Shown piece by piece: positions 1 to 8,940 of a stretch of 64,000 nucleotides of DNA. Under the pieces are notes generated by a model. That model was not told where the DNA came from. It saw only the letters and a program-made list of their open reading frames with translations, and made no database searches. Positions within the stretch are counted from its first letter, which is position 1, and every line of letters starts with the position of its first letter. A program made the position numbers and the translations under genes. Source of the stretch: Halanaerobiales bacterium (lineage in GTDB: Bacteria; Bacillota; Halanaerobiia; Halanaerobiales; DTU029); assembly GCA_022360715.1 (NCBI GenBank), contig JAKSCG010000191.1:1-64000 (forward strand). Direction: 5' to 3'.

Positions 1-454
1 TAATGTTTTCAAAGCGTTCTTTACTGATCAGCACAGGTAAATAAGCATCATCCTGATATTCTTTACCGATTAGATACTCAATGCGTACCCCATTTTTTAT
101 TTCTTTGATCGCAAATTGTCCTAAGGCTATACTGTCATTAAAGTTATCCATGGTTCTACTTTTATCACCGGGCAAAAAATACTGGATCGATAACTGTGAG
201 CTTAATTCTCGCTTTTTCTCACCACGCGCAATTTGACATTGCTCCCGGTTCAGCGGATTGGAAAACCATAGCTGCTTACTTCGCCTGTCTTTAATCGCAA
301 TTTCGGTAGTCGCAGTGTTTAAGTATAATTCTAAATAAGCGTTTTGACTAACTAAAGTCATCTCATTCAGTTCAGCGGCCGTAGCCCGGGCCAGTAAACT
401 AACTAAAATAATCAACCCTAATCCTAAATAAACTTTAAGCAACCGCATCTCCAT
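1..454 (-). CDS. DUF5696-type secreted protein, N-terminal part
   Basis: This open frame begins at an ATG at 454 and runs off the left edge of the window, so only about 151 N-terminal residues are visible. The start is chosen because TAGGAGAGGGGG sits just upstream of it. The protein begins with a signal peptide (about residues 1-27, hydrophobic core, ending near ARATAA, no lipobox cysteine). The mature start (LYLNTATTEIAIKDRRSKQ, then LWFSNP) resembles from memory the opening of DUF5696 proteins, which often sit beside Yip1-family proteins and sugar ABC transporters, as here. The function of that family is not established; a role in extracellular or periplasmic carbohydrate handling is inferred only from context. 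It is separated from the upstream Yip1-like gene by 9 bases, so the two are almost certainly co-transcribed. Confidence 0.7.
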   Translation of the reverse strand, partial: MEMRLLKVYLGLGLIILVSLLARATAAELNEMTLVSQNAYLELYLNTATTEIAIKDRRSKQLWFSNPLNREQCQIARGEKKRELSSQLSIQYFLPGDKSRTMDNFNDSIALGQFAIKEIKNGVRIEYLIGKEYQDDAYLPVLISKERFENI

Positions 455-463
455 CCCCCTCTC

Positions 464-2605
464 CTATAATCTAAAGTTAAGTTCCTTATATAATGTCGAC
501 AGAAAGGCAATTAAGGTATTGATCACGCTAAAAAACAGCATCCCCAGAAAAATGGCCGCTACAATTCCGATAATAATAATTAGCGAGACCAGGATTGTTT
601 TGGGGATATCATACTGATGGGTAACCAGTATACTAAGAAAAAGGAGCAAAATCGTCCAAATAACGGCAGTATTAAGAAACAAATTATAAAAAGCCCCCTC
701 TTCCATAATTAAATAATTGCTGATTAGTGTTAACGGGATAGTAATGATAATTAAGGGAATTACGGCATAGGCAGTCGCGATGATAATATCTTTCATCGTT
801 CCCTTCCCATCCATTAAAGTCGTTACACTCCAGTTAATCAGACACCACAACATAAAAGGAATGATTACACTTAATATCTCAAAAAGGAGATTAATCTCGG
901 CGGCTTGATTAAAATTAAAGATAAAACCGGTATATTGCCGCATTAAGATATAGGTGATGGTTAAACCGAACAAAATGATCATCGCGGTCGGCAAATTACC
1001 CCTTTTTTCATGTTTAAGGTCCCAGAAACCATCAAAGGGATGAAAAATAAGATGAAGGGAATAGCGTAAACCATTAAACGTTTCCTTAAAGACACTTGCC
1101 TTGACCGGAAGCTTTGGCAATACCTGCCCAATTTTTGAAAATAATACTCTTTTAAGTTTATATTTTTGAGCTAGCAAAAAGAGGAGCCCGGAGACAATGA
1201 TCACAATAAAGATCAGTAAAAAATTGTCTTCAATAAAGCCTTTGCGGTAAAAACGAAAGGCTTTGGAATATTCCAGCCGATTATTCCCATACCTAAAATA
1301 CTCCATTGCCGCTTGATATTGGTTCTTTCTAAATAAATCCCGCCCAATCCCTGAATAAGCCAGTTCAAAATTGGCATTAGCTTCAATTACTTTTTCCCAC
1401 ATTGCTGTCGAATTGTTAAAATCTCCGGCATTATAATACATAAGGGCATTGTGAATATATTTGGTATATTGAGTCGGTCTAAAAACGGTCAGTTCCCCAC
1501 TGCTTGCATCCAAGACCAGTAGTTTTTCCTGTAAATGAGTTAAAGCGGTCGGTGTCGTAAAAGTACCTTCGATGCTCCCCCCCGGGCCACCAAAGATATA
1601 TAAGAGGTTTCCATTTTGGTCATAAGTAAATACCCTTCCGCGTGCCTGGTCCAAAACACTGTAAACCCCGTATTGTCTAACCGTTATGTCGACAAACCTG
1701 GAAGGACCGGTATAATAGATAATATCACCAACCGGTTTAAAAAAACCGGCTCTTATTAAGATATCTTTACCGGCCGGATTTAATTTCCTAATTACATCAG
1801 ACCACATGGCGCTAGTATTAGCAACGGTAGTATAAATAAAGCCGTCGTGTCCGATCGCAATATTACTGAATTCAGTAGGTAAGAATAAAGCCTGTTGCTC
1901 GCGCTGTTCTTCGGTAGCAAACCTCCTCCAGAAATAATCCAACACACCGGGGGTAACCCGGGGAGCCCCGATAAATCCCTTGAAATTCCCGGCAAGGTCA
2001 TATTCCAATAAACCCTCATATACATTTTTGGCAATGACAAAGATCCGACCAGTTGGATCGACATTTACTTTTAGCGGGATAAATTCAAAATCTGCCGCCG
2101 CAATTGATAAATCGGTCTTCGGAGCTCGTAATTCACCGATTAATTCACCATTTTGATCGATTTGAACAATTCGACCATGCTCGGAATCGGCCACATAAAT
2201 AGTGTCATTATCAGCTACAAAAATACCCTGCGGGTTATTAAACCGCTCTTTTTTCCCCTTATTCGTAAATTGATCGATTACCTTAACCAGTTCCAAGTTT
2301 TGATCCAGACAAATAATGCGATCATTGCCGGAATCGACGATATAGAGCCGATTGTTTTTACTGACCCCGAGATCCTGAGGATTGTTGAACTTGCCGATCC
2401 CCAGGTCATTACCATTAATAAGATGAGAAACAGTATAGGCCTGGGGGGCAGGGACAGCCTCTGCCCAAAAATTATAGATATAACTCTGTTCCAGTTGAGC
2501 CCCGGCAGCCAAACCGCTGCTCAGCATCATGATTACTAAATTTAATAATAAGATCAATCTGCTCCGATATAATAAGCTTTGAACAGCATACCTCTTTAAT
2601 GTCAT
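464..2605 (-). CDS. NHL-repeat / TPR / Yip1-domain membrane protein
   Basis: A 713-residue protein with a signal peptide or anchor (residues 12-36). It is followed by an NHL-type beta-propeller; blades such as FNNPQDLGVSKNNRLYIVDS and FNNPQGIFVADNDTIYVADS are visible around residues 75-150, with weaker repeats up to about 350. A short TPR-like helical stretch follows (about 375-440), then a membrane segment (about 457-480) and a C-terminal multi-pass region (about 530-710) resembling a Yip1 domain. The propeller probably faces outside while the Yip1-like part lies in the membrane. Genes of this architecture occur next to DUF5696 genes and carbohydrate ABC transporters. It may help bind or move a polysaccharide, but no activity can be read from the sequence. 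It lies 18 bases after the MalG-type permease gene, in the same operon. Confidence 0.75.
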   Translation of the reverse strand: MTLKRYAVQSLLYRSRLILLLNLVIMMLSSGLAAGAQLEQSYIYNFWAEAVPAPQAYTVSHLINGNDLGIGKFNNPQDLGVSKNNRLYIVDSGNDRIICLDQNLELVKVIDQFTNKGKKERFNNPQGIFVADNDTIYVADSEHGRIVQIDQNGELIGELRAPKTDLSIAAADFEFIPLKVNVDPTGRIFVIAKNVYEGLLEYDLAGNFKGFIGAPRVTPGVLDYFWRRFATEEQREQQALFLPTEFSNIAIGHDGFIYTTVANTSAMWSDVIRKLNPAGKDILIRAGFFKPVGDIIYYTGPSRFVDITVRQYGVYSVLDQARGRVFTYDQNGNLLYIFGGPGGSIEGTFTTPTALTHLQEKLLVLDASSGELTVFRPTQYTKYIHNALMYYNAGDFNNSTAMWEKVIEANANFELAYSGIGRDLFRKNQYQAAMEYFRYGNNRLEYSKAFRFYRKGFIEDNFLLIFIVIIVSGLLFLLAQKYKLKRVLFSKIGQVLPKLPVKASVFKETFNGLRYSLHLIFHPFDGFWDLKHEKRGNLPTAMIILFGLTITYILMRQYTGFIFNFNQAAEINLLFEILSVIIPFMLWCLINWSVTTLMDGKGTMKDIIIATAYAVIPLIIITIPLTLISNYLIMEEGAFYNLFLNTAVIWTILLLFLSILVTHQYDIPKTILVSLIIIIGIVAAIFLGMLFFSVINTLIAFLSTLYKELNFRL

Positions 2606-2623
2606 TTCACCAGTCCCCCTATC

Positions 2624-3484
2624 TTAATCCAGGCCGGAAGTGCCCATTGTTTCAACAATCTTACTCTGATTAATCACAAAAACGACAATCGGTACCAGCA
2701 TCATAATTAGCGATACGGCAGCACCGATCCCGGCTCTGGCTACACCGCCGGCAACGATCTGGTTTAAAGCATAGGGCAGGGTTTTCAGTTGTTCGGCATA
2801 TATATAATTTCCGCCGGTGGCCTGCCATAGTGATTGAAATGTTAGAATAATCAGGGTTAACCATGCCGGTTTCACAATCGGCATCACAATTCGCCAATAA
2901 ATATCAAATTCACTGGCCCCACTAATCCGGGCTGCCTCCAGGTAGGATTCATCGACCATTGAGTCCATGAATTTTTTCATTAAATATAAACCCAGGGTAG
3001 AAGCCCAGGCCGGAACAACTACTGCCCAGTATGTATTAATCCAACCTAAATATGCAATCGTTAAATAATTAGGGATTTGGGTTACTGCCGGGGCAAACAT
3101 CAGTGAAAAAATAATGGCTTTATTGATCATTTCTTTGCCGACAAAGTTATGTTTTGATAAGGCGTAAGCAGCCAGTGAACCAAAAAACAGATTACCGAGT
3201 GTTCCTAAAAGAACTATCACCAGCGAATTAAATAAATACCGGGACATCGGCACCCAGGATTTAGCCATTAAAACTACTAAGTCTTGAAAATTAGCCAGGG
3301 TTGGATTACGGGCAAAAAACTGTGGCGGATAGATAAAAAACTCATTTAAGGGCTTAAAAGCACTGGTAAGGGCATATAGTAACGGAAGGGCGGTAAATAA
3401 GCCCCCGAGGACTAAAATACTAAAGATAAAAATATCACCGCCCCGCGACCGGGAAATTCGCTTTTTCCGTGTTTGAAGTTTCAT
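2624..3484 (-). CDS. carbohydrate ABC transporter permease (MalG type)
   Basis: A 286-residue inner-membrane permease with six predicted helices. It carries the EAA loop of binding-protein-dependent importers near residues 180-200 (YLEAARISGASEFDIYWRIV followed by MPIVKPAW). The C-terminal sequence and short N-terminus match the MalG/LacG class of sugar permeases. It would pair with the MalF-type permease just upstream (13-base gap) and the large binding protein to import an oligosaccharide. No ATPase gene is in the cluster, so a shared MsmX-type ATPase encoded elsewhere is the likely energiser; this is usual for such importers in Bacillota. The substrate is unknown. Confidence 0.9.
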   Translation of the reverse strand: MKLQTRKKRISRSRGGDIFIFSILVLGGLFTALPLLYALTSAFKPLNEFFIYPPQFFARNPTLANFQDLVVLMAKSWVPMSRYLFNSLVIVLLGTLGNLFFGSLAAYALSKHNFVGKEMINKAIIFSLMFAPAVTQIPNYLTIAYLGWINTYWAVVVPAWASTLGLYLMKKFMDSMVDESYLEAARISGASEFDIYWRIVMPIVKPAWLTLIILTFQSLWQATGGNYIYAEQLKTLPYALNQIVAGGVARAGIGAAVSLIMMLVPIVVFVINQSKIVETMGTSGLD

Positions 3485-3497
3485 CTAGCAATCCCTC

Positions 3498-4451
3498 CTA
3501 TTGACCGATTTTTTTCAATAATCGCTGGACAATCTGTTGGGCAATGACCATGGTAAAGAATAAGACCACAGCTATTGTTGAAGCATAGCCCATCTCAAAA
3601 CGAATATTGCCATAATCCTGTAAATGTTGCATAATTGTATGAACAGCATAATCAGTACTGGGGTATCCAACCAATGCGGTGATCTGGCCGGCGGCGGCAA
3701 AAGATCCGGTTATTGATAAAATCGCCCCAAACATTAAATAACCCTGCATACTGGGCAAGGTGATATACCACAATTCCTGCCAGCGATTGCGAATCCCATC
3801 AATCGCTCCCGCCTCATAAAGTCTTCCGTCGACACCCTGTAATCCGGCAATAAAAACCAGAAAACTGGTTCCCAGACTCATCCACAGGGTGACAACAATT
3901 ACCAACGGCATCATAAACTCTTTATCAACCCACCATTGAACCGGTTCGTTGATTATTCCCCAGTATAATAAAAAGCCGTTCGCATACCCGTGCATATCAC
4001 CATCGAACATAATTTTCCAGATCATAAAGGCATTTCCACTAATTGAAGGAGCATAAAAGAGCAGCGTTAGGATCGCTCTTAATTTCGGTCTTAACTCATT
4101 AATTAACCAGGCAAATAAAAAACAAGCGAAATAGCTAATCGGTCCGGTTATTGCCGCAAAGATCAGCGTATTTTTTACGGCCAGCAGAAAAATATCGTCA
4201 TCTAAAAATAATCGAATATAATTAGCAATTCCAACCCATTTGGGCCATTGCAACATATTAAAATAAGAAAAGCTTAGAACAATGGAGAGCACAATCGGAA
4301 TGATTGTAAAGACGGCAAATAAAAGCAAAAAGGGGCCGACAAAAAGATATGATGTCTTCCCTTTTTTTACCTTTTGCCAAAAAATACTGAAGCGAGTTGG
4401 AGCAATACTTTGCTGTCCGGTTGCTGTGGTCTTGATCATATCAGTATCCAT
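3498..4451 (-). CDS. carbohydrate ABC transporter permease (MalF type)
   Basis: A 317-residue permease with a cytoplasmic N-terminus followed by six helices. The EAA loop is visible around residues 220-240 (LYEAGAIDGIRNRWQELWYI then TLPSMQGYL). It is of the MalF/UgpA type. GGGGG lies 7 bases before the chosen ATG. The start codon comes 1 base after the stop of the large binding-protein gene, suggesting translational coupling. It should form the membrane channel together with the MalG-type subunit encoded immediately downstream. Confidence 0.9.
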   Translation of the reverse strand: MDTDMIKTTATGQQSIAPTRFSIFWQKVKKGKTSYLFVGPFLLLFAVFTIIPIVLSIVLSFSYFNMLQWPKWVGIANYIRLFLDDDIFLLAVKNTLIFAAITGPISYFACFLFAWLINELRPKLRAILTLLFYAPSISGNAFMIWKIMFDGDMHGYANGFLLYWGIINEPVQWWVDKEFMMPLVIVVTLWMSLGTSFLVFIAGLQGVDGRLYEAGAIDGIRNRWQELWYITLPSMQGYLMFGAILSITGSFAAAGQITALVGYPSTDYAVHTIMQHLQDYGNIRFEMGYASTIAVVLFFTMVIAQQIVQRLLKKIGQ

Positions 4452-4452
4452 C

Positions 4453-7401
4453 TTATTCCCCCCATAATTGATACGATTTAGTTTTATATACTTCTAATTC
4501 CAATTTATCGAGTTGAGTAAAATTACTCCAGTAGATCTCCTTCCAGTCTTGTTCTAATTTTTCATAATCGGTCTCATATCCAAATTCGGCCCTTTTCCGA
4601 GCTATTTCCTTGTTTGCGGCTAAATTATATTCTTGAATTGATTCCCGGAGCGGTTTTTGATCTAGGACAACCGCGCGAAAAAGCCAATCAAACTGGCGGT
4701 TGACATAATAACCACCTAAAACCGGAGGTATTCCCTCCACCCACTTCCACTGTTCTAAAAGAACAGCCCGTTCTTCGGCTTGCCAGGGTAATTCTTTTAA
4801 GGCCTCTACATTAGCTGTCGCATACCGGGCCGCTGCTCCCATTAAATTCTCCAGCTCCAGTCCAAATCTGACCTGGGTATCCCGGCGTGTCCACCATTTC
4901 AAAAACTCCCAGGCCCTTTCCTTTTGCTGCGATGTCGCCATGATCAGTGCGGCTGAAGTGCCGGCCGGAATAGTTCGGTTAATCGTACCATCAGCCTGCC
5001 GTGTTCCCGGGATCGGGGCAAAACCCCACTCTCCCCTTAACTCCGGGGCAAAAACTTTAAGGGTATTATAAAGATTATATCCAGTTACCACTAACGGCAT
5101 TTCGCCCATCCGAAAGCGATTCTCAATATTAAAGGTTAAGGGTAAATTATATAAGCTATAAAAATTAGTCAGTCGTTCCAGTGTCTTGGCTGCTACCTCT
5201 GAATCAAAATTGGTTGCGATGCAGTCTTCTTTAAAAAGTGGTACACCTTGCTGGTATAAAAACAATTGATAGGTGTCCATATTTGGTTGTAAGCCAAAGT
5301 CCATATTATTTTTTTGTAAAACAGGGATAAGCTCCATCACATCTTCCCAGGTCTGAGGTACTGTTAGTCCCAGTTCGGCTAAAATATCCCGGCGATAAAA
5401 TAGCATCGAAAAGACTTGCTCTTCGGGCAGACCAAAAACCTGGTTGCGGAATTTAAAGGGAACAAAGGCGCTTTTGTTAAATCTGGTGGCCACCTGCTCA
5501 AAATCGGGGAATTGTGCTAAATCGACTAGGGCCCCACGAAAGGCCAGTTCCATATTAGCAGCACCAATCGCTACATCCGGAGCAGTCCCGGCGATCGAAG
5601 CCGGAATTAACAAATTACCCATCTCGCTAATTAATTCTAGCTTTACCGGGATCCCGGTTTCCGGAACAAAGCTGTCTTCAATCATTTGCTTAAGTAATTG
5701 GGCCTGATCACGCCCGCTTCCAATCCAGACCTTTAAGGGTTCTTGCACTTTATTATCGGCCACCGGACTATCAATACCACCAATACTTGTATATTCATGG
5801 AAAAAGGAATTAATAAAGGCCCTGACTTCATGGACTAAAGTCTGTAAAATGGTAGGCCGGGCGGCCGGCAGCTCTTTTTCTGGTGAAGCCACGATCATAT
5901 AATCAATGGTCAGTGGTTGTTTTTCGGTATCAATGATCCAGGTACCTAAAGCTCCGATATTATCGCGATATTTACCCAATAGACCGGGAATCATATAAGG
6001 TTGATCAGCCATCTTATTCAACATAACGATTAATTGGTTTAAAACAGCGGTATGACCGCCTTTTTGACCGGTATACTCTTCAAAATAATCTTTTATTTCT
6101 TGAAAGGCCCCGGCCTGTTCGCGAAGATTTTCAATTAAATCCGGTATTTTCGTTTCTAATTGATAACTCCTTAGCGGATCAGGTGAAGACGATGTAACCA
6201 TAATAATCTTTCGGTAAATAGTATTTAATTGATATAGGTTTTTTCTTGTTTGATAAACGATATTAGCCAGATTCCCCAGCACAACTTCCAGAGTAATTTG
6301 ATGTTTCCCTTGCTCTAAGTAAAACAGATAAGGCTCTTCTGTCTCATTTTGCCCTAAGACTTTCATCTGATAACGCTGTGAAAAAGGAAAGGTCACTGTC
6401 TGTAATTCCTGAAATGGGACTTCTCCATTGATTAACAACCTTCGATTACTGTAAAAACCCCGCTGTTGATCCTGCTTACCCTTGATCGCAATTTTATAGA
6501 GACCGGATTGTGGTACTTCAAATTCCCAGGTGATCCATTGTCCTGTTTTGGCCCAATTAATACCCCCAATCGCATTTATTCTGGCTGCCGCCGGGTGGTA
6601 CGGCTCCAGGGTAGGATCACCCTGATCAAAGAGCGGATACAAGGTTGAGCTTGCTTTATAAATTGCATCTTCCCCCTGGATTTTCACGACAACATCTTTG
6701 GCCACGGGCCGCTTTTTGGCCTGATATTCCGTGGCGTGGTAATGATAACTCTTTACTTCTGCCTTTTGACAGAGCTTGAGCTGAGCTATCACTAAAGGTT
6801 CATTGCGGGAAATCAGCCGGATCGTATTTGTTCCCTGTTGGAAGTAAAACTGATATGGTGAATCATAGTAACCTAAACTATCTTTAAAGTATTCTGTCTT
6901 CCAGAACGGGCTTTCACTCTGGGGTGGTCTTAATTCATTACCAAACTCATCTCTTTCGATCCCGGTTTTATTTTCCCAGACTCTGGTAAAAGAGATATAT
7001 TTCGCTTCGGAAAATGGTCTTTTCCCATTAATCTCGATTGACCGTTCAATATCTACTCCTCGGCCGGTAATCGGATAATACTTGAGCTGAAGGTGATATA
7101 AGCCTGCTTCCTCAACATTGATCTCCCATTCAACATACCCGGCTTCTCCCGTTTTAATCACCTCATGCTCAACACCGGCAAAACCCGCTAATCTTGTTAA
7201 ATCAGCACTGGCTTGCCTGAAATCTCCGGCCTTAATTATAATCTCACGCGCCGGACGAGCGGCATTTAAATAGTTATTATGGTACTGATCATATGATATT
7301 TCCTGAGCATAATCGGCCATAACAAGGCTATTATAGAAAATATTCAGCACCACGAAAATCCCTAATCCTAATTTGATGATCCTTTTTACTGTCAGCAACA
7401 T
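4453..7401 (-). CDS. extra-large extracellular solute-binding protein
   Basis: 982 residues, about twice the size of a normal sugar-binding protein. A signal peptide (residues 7-29, ending near VMADYA) has no lipobox cysteine. Two related beta-sandwich-like segments follow, each with the pattern 'W-E-[IF]-x-V-x-x-[AS]-G-L-Y-x-[LI]-x-[LI]-K' (about residues 50-215 and 235-380), reminiscent of carbohydrate-binding jelly rolls. A mixed helical linker comes next (about 395-545). The C-terminal part (about 555-950) is a family 1 type sugar-binding protein with typical features such as LRGEWGFAPIPGTRQADG and AWEFLKWWT. The N-terminal domains may hold a long glycan while the C-terminal domain delivers fragments to the permeases encoded downstream. 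It is the first gene of the transport operon; the regulator gene lies upstream. Confidence 0.85.
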   Translation of the reverse strand: MLLTVKRIIKLGLGIFVVLNIFYNSLVMADYAQEISYDQYHNNYLNAARPAREIIIKAGDFRQASADLTRLAGFAGVEHEVIKTGEAGYVEWEINVEEAGLYHLQLKYYPITGRGVDIERSIEINGKRPFSEAKYISFTRVWENKTGIERDEFGNELRPPQSESPFWKTEYFKDSLGYYDSPYQFYFQQGTNTIRLISRNEPLVIAQLKLCQKAEVKSYHYHATEYQAKKRPVAKDVVVKIQGEDAIYKASSTLYPLFDQGDPTLEPYHPAAARINAIGGINWAKTGQWITWEFEVPQSGLYKIAIKGKQDQQRGFYSNRRLLINGEVPFQELQTVTFPFSQRYQMKVLGQNETEEPYLFYLEQGKHQITLEVVLGNLANIVYQTRKNLYQLNTIYRKIIMVTSSSPDPLRSYQLETKIPDLIENLREQAGAFQEIKDYFEEYTGQKGGHTAVLNQLIVMLNKMADQPYMIPGLLGKYRDNIGALGTWIIDTEKQPLTIDYMIVASPEKELPAARPTILQTLVHEVRAFINSFFHEYTSIGGIDSPVADNKVQEPLKVWIGSGRDQAQLLKQMIEDSFVPETGIPVKLELISEMGNLLIPASIAGTAPDVAIGAANMELAFRGALVDLAQFPDFEQVATRFNKSAFVPFKFRNQVFGLPEEQVFSMLFYRRDILAELGLTVPQTWEDVMELIPVLQKNNMDFGLQPNMDTYQLFLYQQGVPLFKEDCIATNFDSEVAAKTLERLTNFYSLYNLPLTFNIENRFRMGEMPLVVTGYNLYNTLKVFAPELRGEWGFAPIPGTRQADGTINRTIPAGTSAALIMATSQQKERAWEFLKWWTRRDTQVRFGLELENLMGAAARYATANVEALKELPWQAEERAVLLEQWKWVEGIPPVLGGYYVNRQFDWLFRAVVLDQKPLRESIQEYNLAANKEIARKRAEFGYETDYEKLEQDWKEIYWSNFTQLDKLELEVYKTKSYQLWGE

Positions 7402-7543
7402 CTTGCCCCCCCACCAATCAGATTAAAACCAATGATCACCAATATATATAACTTTATTTATGATATTGTGCTAAATGTCCAATATTTTTGAATTTTTTTA
7501 CAAATACTTCTAAATAACTTCTCTATCCCAAATGGCCCGGAGA

Positions 7544-7555
7544 TTGATATATCAA
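7544..7555. promoter_or_regulatory. 12-bp palindrome TTGATATATCAA, candidate operator
   Basis: A perfect 12-bp palindrome lies 9 bases beyond the stop codon of the GntR-type regulator gene and about 140 bases before the start of the binding-protein gene. Its half site TTGATA also occurs in the inverted repeat over the regulator's own promoter (8745-8772). This makes it a candidate binding site for that regulator. A weak promoter-like sequence (TTGGAC, then an AT-rich stretch) lies between it and the binding-protein gene, around 7445-7475. Confidence 0.4.
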
Positions 7556-7564
7556 CTTCCCGCC

Positions 7565-8722
7565 TTACCAGCTGATTGTTTCGTTAGTCTTACAAGCCGT
7601 TATTTCACTATTAATCGCCCTGGTCGATTGCCTTTCGATCAGTCTAATCGGTAAAACAATTTTTTCATAATTATATTTATTGTTTTCAATGCCCTTAACT
7701 ACTATTTCAGCAGCGGTTTTACCTATTTCATAAAAATCTTGTTCGATCGTGGTTAAGGGAACAGCGATATTATACGATAAATTTATATTGTCAAAACCGA
7801 TGATCGATAGTTGCTCGGGAATCTGAACACCCATATGTCGACAGTTTCTTTCCAGATTGATCGCTACATAATCATTTTCGGTACAGATCGCTGTAACTCC
7901 GTTACACAATAGCTCCTCGAGCATCAGCTTTGTTTCTTTATTTTGCTCATTGCTCATCTCAAATATCGTCCCGACTGACTTGACATCACCAAGTTTAATT
8001 AAAGCTGAATTTAACGGTATACTATAATCTTTTAGGGCTTTACAATAACCAAAATAACGCTGTCGGACCGAGACTCTATTTTCGATCGGCACACCGGAAA
8101 CATAAGCTATTTGCCGATGACCATTTTTGATTAAGAACTCGGCGGCGGTATATCCCCCTTGAAAATTATCAGAAATTACATAGTTGATCGGGACACTTTC
8201 AAAATTAATATCAATCGATACAATCGGATAATTATTTAGATAAATGTTATTTAAGATCGTGAGGTTGTTCTGATCAGAGATCGGATAATAGATAATTCCG
8301 GCAAATTGCTCCGGTAATTCGTTCAAAGCCTCCTGCTCTTTTTTCCAACTTCGATCCGTACTATGGATGCTTAAATAATAACCCCTTATTTTTAAATACT
8401 CCGTAGCCCCTTTAATCGTATCCATTGTTCTTCCTACAGAACTGTTAAAAGGTAAAACAAAGGCGATCATTTTATTATCTTTATCTCGCGCCGGATTCTG
8501 GGGTGAGACAAAGCTACCACTACCCCTGATTCGATAGATTAATCCCTCCCGCTCCAGTTCAACCAACGCCCGCTTAGAAGTAATGCGGCTCACTCCAAAA
8601 AGATCGGCCAGTTCCTGTTCGCTGGGCAATTTCTGATCGGGAAGGATCTTTTTACTATTAATCAAATTGATTAAATAGTCGATGATCTGGATGTATAATG
8701 GTTTGTCGTTTTTTTCAGTCAT
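7565..8722 (-). CDS. GntR-LacI hybrid transcriptional regulator (AraR-like)
   Basis: The N-terminus is a GntR-family winged helix (about residues 5-72: PLYIQIIDYLINLI, then LPSEQELADLFGVSRITSKR and a wing ending GSGSFV). The C-terminus (about 85-370) is a LacI/GalR-type periplasmic-binding-protein fold (IIYYPISDQNN, SIDINFESVPINYVISDNFQ, AAEFLIKNGHRQIAYVSG). This is the AraR-type architecture: a sugar-responsive repressor with a GntR reading head. The first ATG in frame (8734) has no ribosome site, whereas GGTGA lies 7 bases before the ATG at 8722, so that start is used. It lies directly upstream of the sugar transport operon on the same strand and probably controls it and itself. The inducer is unknown. 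Confidence 0.88.
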   Translation of the reverse strand: MTEKNDKPLYIQIIDYLINLINSKKILPDQKLPSEQELADLFGVSRITSKRALVELEREGLIYRIRGSGSFVSPQNPARDKDNKMIAFVLPFNSSVGRTMDTIKGATEYLKIRGYYLSIHSTDRSWKKEQEALNELPEQFAGIIYYPISDQNNLTILNNIYLNNYPIVSIDINFESVPINYVISDNFQGGYTAAEFLIKNGHRQIAYVSGVPIENRVSVRQRYFGYCKALKDYSIPLNSALIKLGDVKSVGTIFEMSNEQNKETKLMLEELLCNGVTAICTENDYVAINLERNCRHMGVQIPEQLSIIGFDNINLSYNIAVPLTTIEQDFYEIGKTAAEIVVKGIENNKYNYEKIVLPIRLIERQSTRAINSEITACKTNETISW

Positions 8723-8744
8723 CTTAATCACCATAATTTCTAAA

Positions 8745-8772
8745 TTGATATACTATATATAATATTGTATCA
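8745..8772. promoter_or_regulatory. imperfect inverted repeat over regulator promoter, candidate autoregulatory operator
   Basis: The arms TTGATATA and TGTATCA form an imperfect inverted repeat covering the -10 box and start point of the regulator promoter. The half site matches the perfect palindrome at 7544-7555. This fits autorepression by the GntR-LacI hybrid, but it is inferred from position and symmetry only. Confidence 0.45.
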
Positions 8773-8792
8773 CTATTCTCCTGTTATGTCAA
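8764..8792 (-). promoter_or_regulatory. promoter of the GntR-type regulator
   Basis: On the minus strand TTGACA (8787-8792) is followed after 17 bases by TACAAT (8764-8769), a near-consensus vegetative promoter about 40 bases before the start codon. The candidate operator overlaps its -10 box. Confidence 0.7.
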
Positions 8793-8812
8793 TATATTAA
8801 ATATATTTTTTG

Positions 8813-8841
8813 ATTTTAGTTGTTATATATTATTATGTCAA
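8813..8841 (-). promoter_or_regulatory. possible second upstream promoter of the regulator
   Basis: TTGACA (8836-8841), 17 bases, then TAAAAT (8813-8818) on the minus strand. It starts just after the met operon terminator and points at the regulator gene. The spacing is ideal but the region is very AT-rich, so a chance match is possible. Confidence 0.4.
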
Positions 8842-8845
8842 AAAT

Positions 8846-8878
8846 AGGGGTATATCCTTCAAATCAGGATATACCCCT
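8846..8878 (-). terminator. Rho-independent terminator of the met operon
   Basis: A perfect 12-bp stem (AGGGGTATATCC and its complement) with a 9-base loop lies about 60 bases beyond the last metQ stop and is followed on the minus strand by ATTTTTG. Confidence 0.85.
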
Positions 8879-8940
8879 TCTGTTCAGTCGGAAAAACTGA
8901 CCGCTACTTGCTCGAAATTACAACAACCACTAGAATGATT

